Shown piece after piece: positions 1 to 8,686 of a stretch of DNA of 54,793 nt (its first letter is position 1; every line of letters starts with the position of its first letter). The position numbers and the translations under genes are program-made. Origin of the DNA: an uncultured Clostridia bacterium (GTDB lineage Bacteria; Bacillota; Clostridia; Christensenellales; Aristaeellaceae); assembly GCA_934630705.1 (NCBI GenBank), contig CAKTWP010000014.1:1-54793 (forward strand). The letters are read 5' to 3'. The notes below the pieces were generated by a model, which was not told where the DNA came from, did not search any database, and was given only the letters and a program-made list of their open reading frames with translations.

Positions 1-959
1 CTCATGGAGGTTTCGCCGATGATCATGCCGGGAATGCCCAGTGTGAGGCTGACGATCAGATAGCTCATAAAGCCGGGCACCAGATGCTTCATGATAATCT
101 TGAAATCGCTTACGCCGGCCAGCTTGGCCGCCATCACGAAATCCTCTTTTTTCAGGCTCATGAATTTGCCGCGCACCACCCGGGCCAGCCCCGTCCAGCC
201 AATGAGGGACAGGATCACCGTGATCATCAGGTATTTCTGCACCACCGTTACCTCCGCCGGAATGGCGGCGGACAGTGCCATCCACAGCGGAATGGAGGGC
301 AGGGAATTGAGCACTTCAATAATACGCTGCACAATCGCGTCCAGCTTTCCGCCAAAATAGCCCGACGCAGAGCCGATCAGCAGCCCCAGAATGAAGCTGA
401 TGAACGTACCCGCGAAGGGGATGGTCAGCGAAATCTGGCTGCCCAGAATGATGCGGCTGAACATATCCCGGCCCATGGAATCCGAGCCAAAGAGCATAAC
501 CTTCGCGCCGTTTTCCGCGCCGAAGAAATGCAGGCTTGATTTGAACAGGCCCAGGAAGCTGTATTCCTCCCCCTGCACAAAGAAACGGATTTTGTATGGC
601 ACGCTGGTATCCTCGGCAAACACCTTTTTATAGGTCACCGGATCCCGCTGCATGGCCAGCTTGTATACGAACGGGCCTATGAATTCGCCTTCATGGTAGA
701 AATGAATGCGGGTGGGACCCACATCCTTATAGGACGTGTCGTACGCCGTCAGGCTGTAAGGCGCGAAGAAATTGCCAAACAGCGCCACAATATAGAAAAT
801 TCCCAGAATCACCAGGCTGATCCGGGCCAGCTTATGCTTGCCCAGCTTTCGCGCCATCAGCGTCCATTGGGACGCGAGATAATACCGTTCTTCCTTCTGC
901 CGCGCCTTTTCCGCCTTGCGCTGCTGCCGAAGGGCTTGCTTTTCCTTGATCGTGCTCAT
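1..959 (-). CDS. ABC transporter permease, OppC/DppC type (partial, cut by left edge)
   Basis: Inner permease subunit of a peptide/oligosaccharide importer. The reading frame opens at the ATG at 959-957 and stays open for 319 codons to the window edge, so the C-terminus is missing. The product has a lysine/arginine-rich cytoplasmic start, a first membrane segment (LVILGIFYIVALFG), a long extracytoplasmic loop and then the permease core ending in the EAA-loop region (AKLAGVSDFKIIMKHLVPG), as in OppC. Its start overlaps the stop of the OppB-type gene as ATGA, so the two are translationally coupled. The ATPase subunits expected for this family would lie left of the window. The substrate cannot be read from the permease; the neighbouring mannosidase suggests oligosaccharides. 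Confidence 0.9.
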   Translation of the reverse strand, partial: MSTIKEKQALRQQRKAEKARQKEERYYLASQWTLMARKLGKHKLARISLVILGIFYIVALFGNFFAPYSLTAYDTSYKDVGPTRIHFYHEGEFIGPFVYKLAMQRDPVTYKKVFAEDTSVPYKIRFFVQGEEYSFLGLFKSSLHFFGAENGAKVMLFGSDSMGRDMFSRIILGSQISLTIPFAGTFISFILGLLIGSASGYFGGKLDAIVQRIIEVLNSLPSIPLWMALSAAIPAEVTVVQKYLMITVILSLIGWTGLARVVRGKFMSLKKEDFVMAAKLAGVSDFKIIMKHLVPGFMSYLIVSLTLGIPGMIIGETSM

Positions 960-2029
960 GCTTCAGCGCTCCTTCCCATAAAGCGGATGCGGGGATCCAG
1001 CCACGCCAGCAGAATATCGCTCAGCAGCGTGCCCAGGCAGATCAGAAAGCCCATCACCAGCAGGATCGTGCCTGCCAGATACATATCCTGGCTTTTGAGC
1101 GCATTGTAAAGGGTGGGGCCCACGATTTGCAGGTTCATCACGATAGCGGAAATGGTTGAGCCGGAAAAGATGCTGGCCAGGCTGCCGGACAGGCCGCTGA
1201 CGGTGGGGTTCAGCGCGGCGCGGAGGCAGTATTTATATATGATCCGTTTTTCGGAAACGCCCTTGGCACGGGCGCAAAGCACATAGTTTTTGCCCAGCTC
1301 GTCCAGCATCTGGGCGCGCATGGAGCGCAGCGTGCCGCAGGTGCCGGAGGTGCCGATTACGATCACGGGCACCAGCAGCCGGGCCCAGAACTCGCCGTAT
1401 CCGAAGCATTCATACCACTGCATGGTGCCCGCATTCAGCGCGATCTGCATTTCCTTGGTGAACAGGCCGATAAATGCCGTGCCCGTCCACATATAGGTCC
1501 CGAACATGATGAGAATGGCAAAAAGAAAGTTGGGCACTGCCATGCCCAGAAAGCCGATGGTGGTCAGCACGTAATCCCCAACGGAATACTGCTTCACCGC
1601 GCTGTAAATCCCCAGCGGGATGCCCACAAGATACGTGAAAAGCATCGTGATCAGCGATACGGTCACCGTCATGGGCAGCAGCGGCCCCACAACGCTCCAC
1701 ACATCCTTGGCCTGCTCGAAGGAATAGCCAAAGTCGAAGCGGGTGAGGATATTCTGCATCCATTTGAAATATTGCACATACCAGGGCTGGTTCAGCCCGA
1801 AGCGCTCCTGCAGCTCCGCCAGCGTGTTGGCGTCCACCACATTGCCCTCCGCCTTGAGAGAGGCCACATAGGTGGTGGCGTAATCGCCGGGGGGCAGCTG
1901 AATGATAAAAAAGATCACCGCCGACATAATCAGCATCGTGGGAAGAAACACCAGAACGCGCCGGAAAATATACTGCGCCATGTGATGGGGGGCGCGCGCC
2001 TTTTTTATCGGAACAGCTGCATTTGTCAT
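956..2029 (-). CDS. ABC transporter permease, OppB/DppB type
   Basis: First permease of the Opp/Dpp-type importer, 357 residues, normal for the family. After about 17 residues comes the typical N-terminal membrane segment (YIFRRVLVFLPTMLIMSAVIFF) with the PPGDY motif after it, then the long external loop, five further membrane segments and the EAA loop (CARAKGVSEKRIIYKYCLR). The start has an AAGGAGG site 9 bases upstream. It lies downstream of the binding-protein gene across an 83-bp gap that holds a strong hairpin, and overlaps the next permease by 4 bases. The importer class is sure; the cargo is not. Confidence 0.93.
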   Translation of the reverse strand: MTNAAVPIKKARAPHHMAQYIFRRVLVFLPTMLIMSAVIFFIIQLPPGDYATTYVASLKAEGNVVDANTLAELQERFGLNQPWYVQYFKWMQNILTRFDFGYSFEQAKDVWSVVGPLLPMTVTVSLITMLFTYLVGIPLGIYSAVKQYSVGDYVLTTIGFLGMAVPNFLFAILIMFGTYMWTGTAFIGLFTKEMQIALNAGTMQWYECFGYGEFWARLLVPVIVIGTSGTCGTLRSMRAQMLDELGKNYVLCARAKGVSEKRIIYKYCLRAALNPTVSGLSGSLASIFSGSTISAIVMNLQIVGPTLYNALKSQDMYLAGTILLVMGFLICLGTLLSDILLAWLDPRIRFMGRSAEA

Positions 2030-2069
2030 TGGCTATTCCTCCTTGTGGATTGATGACGATGGGGAAAAC

Positions 2070-2097
2070 CCGTGGGAGAGCCGAAGCTCTCCCACGG
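2070..2097 (-). promoter_or_regulatory. Intercistronic hairpin with UUCG loop between binding protein and permease
   Basis: Perfect 12-bp inverted repeat (2070-2081 with 2086-2097) whose loop on the minus strand is C(UUCG)G, the extra-stable tetraloop, followed by GTTTTCCCC. It sits 16 bases past the binding-protein stop. The poor T-run suggests a partial terminator or 3' mRNA stabiliser giving more binding protein than permease. Confidence 0.7.
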
Positions 2098-2112
2098 AGC
2101 GATGCGGGATGC

Positions 2113-4011
2113 TTATTCTTCGATCCACCAGTTGGCGGGATGACCAATGCCCACGTCGCGGAATTCATCGCAATAAATCGAGGTTTCGGGGAAGTTATGC
2201 AGCTTGGCGTTGATGGCGTAAAGGGTGGAAACGGGGCTGGTATAGCCGATTTCCCAAACGTTCTCCTTGTGGATTTCCAGCATCTTCTGGCACAGCTCTT
2301 CGCGCTCCTGGGCGTTGGTGCTGGCGCGGAACTGGTCGTACACCGCCAGCAGCTCCTTCACCGCGTCGGAGGGCTCCATGCCGTCCTTGCCGTCGTTGGG
2401 ATCATACCAGGCGCCGAACTCGGAGGCCCACGGCGGATACGCCCGGGTGGGCACCAGATAGTCAGGCCGCAGGCCGATGTTCACGGTGGCAAAATGCTCG
2501 TTGGGATTAATCACCGCTTCGTATTCGTTGTCGCCCTGGAGGGTTTCCACGTAGGAGCGGTCATACAGGTTCTGATACACCTTCAGCCCCAGCTCGCTGT
2601 AATACTTCACCAGCAGCTCGGCCAGCGTGGCGTAGGCTTCGTTCTGATAAATCATGTGGATGGCTACCTGCTTGCCGCTGGGGAAATACCAGGTGCCGTC
2701 CTGGCCCAGGGTCAGGCCGCACTTCACCAGCAGCTCCTTGGCCTGTTCCACGTCGTATTCCGTCCACTTGGAAACCCATTCGGGATCATAGCCCATCTGC
2801 CCTTCCTGGGGCGCGGACTGAGAGGGCACGGAGAAGTCGTCGTCCACCAGCGCGCAGATCTGCGCCCGGTCAACGGCGATGGACAGGGCATGGCGGAAGT
2901 CCACATTCTGGAACAGGGCGCGCAGCTCGTCGTCCTTGGTGGCCTGGTTGAGCTGGAGAGCGTTGCCGGCCCAGGCGGTGTTGTTCCATTCCATCACCTT
3001 GATGGTGCCGTTGGCCTCGGCTTCCTTCATCTCCACGATGTTGGTCCAGGCGGGGGAATACAGATCGATGGTGCCATCCAGAGACCACAGCAGGGGTTGA
3101 TTCTCATCCTGATAGCGCAGGAACACGATGGAATCGATATAGGGCAGCTGCTTGCCTTCCGCATCCACCTTCCAGAAATAGGGGTTGCGCTCCATGGTGA
3201 AGCTGTCGGCGTTGAAATCGCCCTGAAGCTGCCAGGCGCGCAGGGTGGGCCGGCCGGGCACCAGCCAGTAGTAGTAAGAAATGATGGAATCGAAGGTCTT
3301 CAGGTCGCTGTAGCCCATCTTTTCGGCGGCGGCCTTCCATTCCTCCGCCGTCAGCAGGCCGCTGGTTTTCTGGCCCTCATATTCGGCGGGCATATACTGG
3401 ATCATCCAATGCTTGGGCGCGAAGAACCATTTGCCGTTGATCGCCAGCTCCTGCAGGAAGGCGGGCTTGGGCGTGCCGAAGGTCATGGTGAAGCAGTAAT
3501 CATTCAAAACCGCCATTTTGGCCACTTCGCCGTTGCCATCCTTCACCGCGCCCCAGACGGACTTGGTGGAGAAGCCGGTCAGCAGCACTTCCTCATAGAA
3601 GAAGCGGCAGTCCTCGGCGGTGAAGGGCTCGCCGTCGGACCAGCGCATGCCTTCGCGCAGATAGATGGTCCACACGGTGGCGTCCTCGTTCACGTCGTAG
3701 CTCTTGGCCACGTTGGGTTCCACGTTGCCGTCCGTCTTGAACCGGAACAGGGGTTCCTCGGTCAGCTTACCGGTGGTCCAGTTGCTGCTGCCCTGCGCCA
3801 TGGTGAAGGTGGCGGTATACTGGCCCACGTCGTCCATTTCTTCCACCATGATGTCTGCCGCCACCGGCATGCGCTCCGCCACGGGGGGCAGATCCTTGCC
3901 CTCCAGGGCAGGAGACTGGGCGTAGGTACTTTCTGCGACGGCTGTACCGGCCACGCCAAGAAGCATGACCAGCGCCATCAGCAGCGCCAGCATTTTGATC
4001 GGTTTCCTCAT
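2113..4011 (-). CDS. ABC transporter substrate-binding protein, family 5 (SBP_bac_5)
   Basis: Extracellular solute receptor for the OppBC-type permeases, 632 residues. Residues 1-26 form a signal peptide ending AGTAVAES, a signal peptidase I site; no lipobox cysteine is present, unusual for a Gram-positive binding protein. The mature part shows family-5 landmarks: SYDVNEDATVWTIYLREGMRW, the DGEPFTAEDC segment, and a C-terminal lobe beginning near NVDFRHALSIAVDR. An AAGGAGG site precedes the ATG. First gene of the minus-strand transport operon, with a promoter at 4171-4199. Family-5 proteins bind peptides or, as in some Thermotoga, manno- and gluco-oligosaccharides; the divergent alpha-mannosidase makes a sugar ligand plausible. 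Confidence 0.93.
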   Translation of the reverse strand: MRKPIKMLALLMALVMLLGVAGTAVAESTYAQSPALEGKDLPPVAERMPVAADIMVEEMDDVGQYTATFTMAQGSSNWTTGKLTEEPLFRFKTDGNVEPNVAKSYDVNEDATVWTIYLREGMRWSDGEPFTAEDCRFFYEEVLLTGFSTKSVWGAVKDGNGEVAKMAVLNDYCFTMTFGTPKPAFLQELAINGKWFFAPKHWMIQYMPAEYEGQKTSGLLTAEEWKAAAEKMGYSDLKTFDSIISYYYWLVPGRPTLRAWQLQGDFNADSFTMERNPYFWKVDAEGKQLPYIDSIVFLRYQDENQPLLWSLDGTIDLYSPAWTNIVEMKEAEANGTIKVMEWNNTAWAGNALQLNQATKDDELRALFQNVDFRHALSIAVDRAQICALVDDDFSVPSQSAPQEGQMGYDPEWVSKWTEYDVEQAKELLVKCGLTLGQDGTWYFPSGKQVAIHMIYQNEAYATLAELLVKYYSELGLKVYQNLYDRSYVETLQGDNEYEAVINPNEHFATVNIGLRPDYLVPTRAYPPWASEFGAWYDPNDGKDGMEPSDAVKELLAVYDQFRASTNAQEREELCQKMLEIHKENVWEIGYTSPVSTLYAINAKLHNFPETSIYCDEFRDVGIGHPANWWIEE

Positions 4012-4170
4012 GTTGGTTCCTCCTTAAGATTTTATTGCATCCGCAGCATGCGGAAGGGCGCGAGGGGAGACGGATTCTGAGCGAGGCCTTTATCCTGCGA
4101 GATGAATAAAAAAGGAAAATTTGGGTTTCTGATGAGCAACTTCTGAACTTTTATCTCATCCGATGTCTAT

Positions 4171-4199
4171 ATCATAGCACAATCATCCTGAAATAGCAA
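4171..4199 (-). promoter_or_regulatory. Sigma-A promoter of the family-5 transport operon
   Basis: On the minus strand TTGCTA (4199-4194), a 17-base spacer and TATGAT (4176-4171). Predicted start near 4164, giving a 5' leader of about 150 bases. Confidence 0.65.
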
Positions 4200-4225
4200 C
4201 TTTTTTTGTTTATTCAAAGAACAGG

Positions 4226-4246
4226 TTTGGCAAATCTTTCGCCAAA
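4226..4246. promoter_or_regulatory. Inverted repeat TTTGGC-N9-GCCAAA, candidate operator
   Basis: A 6-bp dyad lies between the two divergent promoters, just upstream of both -35 boxes. The position suits a regulator shared by the transporter and the mannosidase units. No regulator gene is adjacent, so the assignment is inference. Confidence 0.35.
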
Positions 4247-4282
4247 TATATGAAAAGAGTATCATAAATTTATCATATTCTC

Positions 4283-4310
4283 TTTACAAGCAAATGAAGT
4301 ATGATAAAAT
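4283..4310 (+). promoter_or_regulatory. Sigma-A promoter of the unknown protein/alpha-mannosidase unit
   Basis: TTTACA (4283-4288), 16-base spacer, TAAAAT (4305-4310). It lies about 95 bases before the start codon at 4404. The 4012-4403 gap contains only these divergent promoters and the dyad between them. Confidence 0.55.
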
Positions 4311-4403
4311 AAAAACGAGATCCGCAGAAGCTGCGGGACACATTCCCTTCAGGCATTCTCAATTCAGCGTCTGCCCGGCAGAAGCATAAAGGAGGAACAA
4401 ACC

Positions 4404-5114
4404 ATGACCGACCATGAATTGGCGCTTTGCTATGCTCCCGTCGTCCATTTTGACAGGAATGAGACCATTCCGCTGCGCGCCGTGGGCTATACCATCGCCC
4501 GGGAAACCATGCGCAGCCTTTCCTTTCCCAAGCGGGATCTGCTGGTGCCCCAGGGGGCGGCATGCGTGATCGAATATGCGTATTATTGGGATTATGACAT
4601 CGGTCATGGCTATGATCTGGAGCATATCTGGGTGACGGTGGGCAAGAATGGGCAGGTGATGGCGGCAGAGGGCAGCTTCCACGGCCAGTATCTCAACCTG
4701 TATATTCCCGCCCTGTCCTGCTGCAAGCCCCTGCTGGGCGATCATGTGCAGGCGGATTGCCAGCCCGGGAAGCACGCCTTCCTGCCCGACGGCCAGCTGT
4801 TCCAGCTGATTCCCTATTGGTTCGAATGCTGCAATCAATACGCGGGAGGCCCTATTTTGATCGGCAATCCCTTCAGCGCCAAATTCAGCCCCGCCGGCGA
4901 GGATTTGTTTTCTCCAACGGCGGAAGAAAATGCCCAATGCATCCGCTATCTCAAGGAAACCCTTGCCTTCGAGCCTGCCATGGAATTTACCAAGGATGCG
5001 CCGGACATCGTGGCGTATATGCCCTGGGAAGAAATGTATGAAAAAATTCCCCAGTGGATTCGCATGGAATGCGCCCGGCTGAAGGCGCTGTATCAGGGAG
5101 AGGAACGCGAATGA
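4404..5114 (+). CDS. Uncharacterised protein coupled to alpha-mannosidase; Vps62/DUF946-like layout
   Basis: A 236-residue soluble protein with no signal peptide or membrane segment. I do not recognise a firm family. Visible landmarks are LCYAPVVHFD near the start, EYAYYWDYDIGHGYDLEHIWV at about residues 56-76, a GSFHGQYL segment, and many Cys/Trp/Tyr residues (SCCKPL, WFECCNQ). The order YAP..F then a Tyr/Trp-rich strand then HGYDLEH resembles Vps62/DUF946 and NPP1-like proteins (HEGDWEH-type motif), but that is a pattern match by eye. AAGGAGG precedes the ATG. Its TGA overlaps the mannosidase ATG (ATGA), so the two are made together and a role in mannoside handling is likely. Confidence 0.8.
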   Translation: MTDHELALCYAPVVHFDRNETIPLRAVGYTIARETMRSLSFPKRDLLVPQGAACVIEYAYYWDYDIGHGYDLEHIWVTVGKNGQVMAAEGSFHGQYLNLYIPALSCCKPLLGDHVQADCQPGKHAFLPDGQLFQLIPYWFECCNQYAGGPILIGNPFSAKFSPAGEDLFSPTAEENAQCIRYLKETLAFEPAMEFTKDAPDIVAYMPWEEMYEKIPQWIRMECARLKALYQGEERE

Positions 5115-8100
5115 TGGGAAGACAGTTTTCTCAGAAGCTCCATGCCTGGAAAGAGGAGCTGCTCCGGCAGCTTTACACGCCTGTGGCCCAGGTGCCCTTT
5201 GAAGGCTTTACCACCCTTGACCGGCTCATCCCCACGGAAGCCGCCGCCCATGAAAAGCGCCCCTTTGCGCCGGGAGAAAAATGGGGCGCATGCTGGGAAT
5301 ACGGCTGGTTTTCCGGCACGGTATGCATCCCCGAAGCCTGCAGGGGAAAACGCGTGGTGCTGATGACGCGCATGGGCGGCGAAACGCTGGTTTATCAGGA
5401 TGGCCGGGCGATTGGCGCGGTGGATCGCGGGCATCCCTATGTTACGCTGACCCGCTGCGCCCAGGGCGGCGAACGCTATGCCATTGGGGCGGAATGCTAT
5501 GCCGGGCATGGGGCGCGGCTGGAAAATCTGGGGCCCTGCCCGCCGGAGCGCCGCGCCATTCCCGAACCGCCCGCCGCCCAGTGCGTCTATGAGGACAGCG
5601 TGCTGGCGGTCTGGAACGAAGAGGCCTATCAGCTGGCGCTGGACGTGGTGACGCTGGACTGGCTTTTGCAGGCCCTGCCCGAAAAAAGCCTGCGGGCCCA
5701 GAAGGTGCGCAAGGCGCTGAATGATTTTGTGAATATTGCCGATTTTGAGCTGCCGCCGGGGGAGCGGACGGAGAGCTTTGTGCGCGCCCGGGCGGCGCTT
5801 GCCCCCGCCATGGCCTGCCATAATGGCTCCACCATGCCCACCATGTGGGTGTTCGGTCAATCACATATTGATCTGGCCTGGCTGTGGACGACGGAAGAAA
5901 CCCGCCGCAAGGCCGTGCGCACCTACGCCAATCAGCTGACGCTCATGGACGAATATCCGGAATATCGCTTCCTGCTTTGCGAGCCTGCCCTGCTGGATAT
6001 GCTTCGGGAGCAGGACGGGGACTGCTGGCAGCGGGTGCGCCAGGCTGCGCAGCGGGGCCAGATCTTTGCCGAGGGCGCATTTTATGTGGAATGCGATACC
6101 AACATTCCCTCCGGCGAAAGCCTGATTCGGCAGCTGCTTTGGGGCAAGCGCTGGTATCGGGAGCAATTCGGCGTGGATTCCCAGGTGGCCTGGCAGCCGG
6201 ATACCTTCGGCTTCTCGGCGGCCCTTCCCCAGATTCTCCGGAAAATGGGCGTACCCTATTTCGCTTCGCAAAAGCTCACGCGGGTGGATCCGGAATGCCA
6301 GCCGTTTCCCTATCAGCATTTCTACTGGGAGGGCATCGACGGCTCCGAGGTGCTGGCGCTGAACTTCAAAAGAAACAATTCTCCCATTGATCCGCTGGCG
6401 CTTCACAAGCGCTGGGAGGAGGATCGCGCCCAGCAGGAGGACATTGATACCCTGCTCTTTCCCTTCGGCTATGGCGATGGCGGCGGCGGCCCCACCCGGG
6501 ATATGCTGGAGCTGGCCCGCCGCGTGACCGATTTGGAGGGCGTGCCCCGCGCCCAATACGGCGGCCTGCGGGAATACTTTGCGTTCATCGAAGGCCAGGG
6601 GGTGAAGAATCGCTGGGTGGGCGAGCTGTATTTAACCTGGCATCGCGGCACCTATACGGCGCAGCGGCGGCAGAAAATGCAGATGCGCCGGCTGGAGGAA
6701 GCGCTGCGCACAGGCGAATATCTGCTTTCCCTGCTGCCGGGCGCATCCCTGCGTCAGGCCGTGGATCAGGGCTGGGATGCGCTTCTGTTCAGCCAGTTTC
6801 ATGATCTGGCAGGAGGCGTGGGCATCCGCCGCGTCCATGAAGAAGCATCCGCCGCGCTGGGGAACGCGCTGGAAGCGCTTCAGGCAGCCTGCAACGCCGC
6901 CGTCTGCAAGCTGTTTGCTCTGACTCCTTCCGCTGAAGCGCTGACACTGTTTAATCCCCTGTCCTGGAATCGGACAGAATGGGCGCGTCTGCCCGACGGG
7001 AACTTCCGTTACGTGTCCGTGCCCGCCTATGGGGTCGCGCCTCTGGGCGCGCTGCCTCAGCCGGACGACGCCCGCCTGACGGAAACGGAAAACGGGATTC
7101 GCATGGAAAACCGCTATCTGGCCCTGGAAGTGGACGGAAGCGGACACATCGTTTCCCTTATCGACCGGGAAAACGGCGTGCCGTTGCTGTCGCCGGGGAT
7201 GGTGATGAACGATTGGCGGCTGTATAAGAACGTGCAGGCGGTCTATGACGCCTGGGAGCTGGATCGGGACTGGCGGGAGGGTTACCTGCCGGACGCGATG
7301 ACGGTTTCCATCGAAGTGGGCAGCCGCGGCGGCGCGTACTGCGCCCTGCGCATTCGCCGCAGCTTTGGAGAGAGCACGGCGGAGCAGGAGATGCGATTGT
7401 ATGCCGCCTCCCGCCGCATCGATTTTGAAACGCATGTGGATTGGCATGAGCGCCACAAGATGCTTAAAGCGCACTTTGAAAGCAACGTGATCTGCGAAAA
7501 CGCTCTGCATGAGATTCAGTTTGGCGCGATAGAGCGGCCTGCCCATGCGTCGCATCCCTTTGCAGGGGATCGATACGAAAGCTGCAATCACCGTTATTCG
7601 GCCCTGTGTGAGGAAAATCGCGGCTTTGCGCTGCTTAATAATGGCATTTACGGGGTGAGCACAGGCCGCGGCGAACTGGCCTTAACGCTGCTTCGCGCGC
7701 CGCTGGTGCCGGACGATACTGCGGATCAGGGAGAGCACACGTTTACCTATGCGCTCTATCCCTTTGCTGCCGGCTTTGCCGCCAGCGATGCGGTTCGGGA
7801 AGGATACGCCCTGAACCAGCCGCTGATGCCGCTCCATGGGGCAGGCGCGGAAAGCGCGGGCATTGCCTGCGATAGCGCCAGCGTGGTGCTGGAAACGGTG
7901 AAACCCGCCGAGGATGGGGAAGGCATGATTCTCCGTCTGTATGAAAGCAAGCGCACCTGGGGCACGGCTACCATTCATTTCCCTTTCACCGTGCGGGCCT
8001 GGGAAAGCGCGATGGATGAAATGCATCGGGGCGCGCTGCTGGCTGAAGGCCGGGAAATGTCGGTGCAGCTTCGTCCCTTTGAGATCAAAACCCTGCGGGC

Positions 8101-8131
8101 AGAACGGATGGATGCGGAAACGCAGGAGTAA
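5111..8131 (+). CDS. Alpha-mannosidase, glycoside hydrolase family 38
   Basis: Retaining, metal-dependent exo-alpha-mannosidase, 1006 residues, the usual size for bacterial GH38. The start chosen overlaps the previous stop (ATGA) behind GGAGAGGAA; a second ATG follows directly, and an upstream in-frame start at 5054 would overlap the preceding gene more deeply. GH38 marks: HIDLAW (metal ligands His252 and Asp254), WQPDTFGF with the probable nucleophile Asp364, FPFGYGDGGGGPT, LTWHRGTYT and QFHDLAGG (metal ligand His564), followed by the long beta-sandwich C-terminal part. No signal peptide, so it acts on imported mannosides in the cytoplasm. The divergent Opp-type importer is the obvious supplier. 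Confidence 0.96.
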   Translation: MMGRQFSQKLHAWKEELLRQLYTPVAQVPFEGFTTLDRLIPTEAAAHEKRPFAPGEKWGACWEYGWFSGTVCIPEACRGKRVVLMTRMGGETLVYQDGRAIGAVDRGHPYVTLTRCAQGGERYAIGAECYAGHGARLENLGPCPPERRAIPEPPAAQCVYEDSVLAVWNEEAYQLALDVVTLDWLLQALPEKSLRAQKVRKALNDFVNIADFELPPGERTESFVRARAALAPAMACHNGSTMPTMWVFGQSHIDLAWLWTTEETRRKAVRTYANQLTLMDEYPEYRFLLCEPALLDMLREQDGDCWQRVRQAAQRGQIFAEGAFYVECDTNIPSGESLIRQLLWGKRWYREQFGVDSQVAWQPDTFGFSAALPQILRKMGVPYFASQKLTRVDPECQPFPYQHFYWEGIDGSEVLALNFKRNNSPIDPLALHKRWEEDRAQQEDIDTLLFPFGYGDGGGGPTRDMLELARRVTDLEGVPRAQYGGLREYFAFIEGQGVKNRWVGELYLTWHRGTYTAQRRQKMQMRRLEEALRTGEYLLSLLPGASLRQAVDQGWDALLFSQFHDLAGGVGIRRVHEEASAALGNALEALQAACNAAVCKLFALTPSAEALTLFNPLSWNRTEWARLPDGNFRYVSVPAYGVAPLGALPQPDDARLTETENGIRMENRYLALEVDGSGHIVSLIDRENGVPLLSPGMVMNDWRLYKNVQAVYDAWELDRDWREGYLPDAMTVSIEVGSRGGAYCALRIRRSFGESTAEQEMRLYAASRRIDFETHVDWHERHKMLKAHFESNVICENALHEIQFGAIERPAHASHPFAGDRYESCNHRYSALCEENRGFALLNNGIYGVSTGRGELALTLLRAPLVPDDTADQGEHTFTYALYPFAAGFAASDAVREGYALNQPLMPLHGAGAESAGIACDSASVVLETVKPAEDGEGMILRLYESKRTWGTATIHFPFTVRAWESAMDEMHRGALLAEGREMSVQLRPFEIKTLRAERMDAETQE

Positions 8132-8136
8132 AAAAG

Positions 8137-8180
8137 ATTGCGGGAGAAGCGTTTGGTAACGAAGGATCTCATCCCGCAAT
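8137..8180 (+). terminator. Hairpin after the alpha-mannosidase gene
   Basis: ATTGCGGGA (8137-8145) pairs with TCCCGCAAT (8172-8180), starting five bases past the stop. There is no clear T-run, so it may act as a weak terminator or mRNA end. Confidence 0.45.
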
Positions 8181-8193
8181 TCAACACATTAAC

Positions 8194-8252
8194 CATGCGC
8201 CCCGGCATGGAGAGGAACGACAGCGTGTTCCTGTTCCAGGCTGGGGCGCATT
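8194..8252. repeat. Dispersed hairpin repeat, family 1, copy 1
   Basis: Palindromic element starting CATGCGCCCCGG and ending CTGGGGCGCATTG with a purine-rich AGGAACGA inner arm. Three more copies occur at 44679, 44831 and 48063, all in gaps between convergent genes. Confidence 0.65.
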
Positions 8253-8310
8253 GCAAATTAAGAAAGAAACCAGTATATATCCCGATGGCTTTCGTGGGAG
8301 GGGCTGAGGA

Positions 8311-8686
8311 GACGAGGACAGCCCGAAGGGCTCCGCAGACCCGAAACCCGCGCTTGCCGTTAAGGCAGCAGCGCGGGGCGAAACCGAGCGCCGAGCATAG
8401 CGAGGCTGAGGGACGAGGACAGCACGAAGGGCTCCGCAGACCCGAAACCCGCGCTTGCCGTTAAGGCAGCAGCGCGGGGCGAAATCCAGCGCCGAGCATA
8501 GCGAGGCTGAGGGACGAGGACAGCCCGAAGGGCTCCGCAGACCCGAAACCCGCGCTTGCCGTTAAGGCAGTAGCGCGGGGCGAAATCCAGCGCCGAGCAT
8601 AGCGAGGCTGAGGGACGAGGACAGCCCGAAGGGCTCCGCAGGCCCGAAACCCGCGCTTGCCGTTAAGGCAGCAGCGCGGGGCGAAA
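8311..8686. repeat. 101-bp tandem repeat, three full units and one partial
   Basis: Units begin at 8311, 8412, 8513 and 8614, exactly 101 bp apart, with only a few substitutions; the last stops at 8686. Each unit holds two hairpins: AGCCC-gaa-GGGCT and CCCGCGC...GCGCGGG with an inner TGCC-GTTAA-GGCA stem. Reading frames run through it on both strands, but a 101-bp period shifts frame at every unit, so coding is unlikely. Most of the 8132-8717 gap between convergent genes is this array plus the hairpins before it. Confidence 0.9.

Noticed and set aside
2023..4080. Long plus-strand open frame of 685 codons opposite the family-5 binding protein
   Set aside because: It is the GC-rich antisense shadow of a well-supported gene; it has no family motif, is full of Gly/His/Leu, and crosses the promoter-side end of the true gene.
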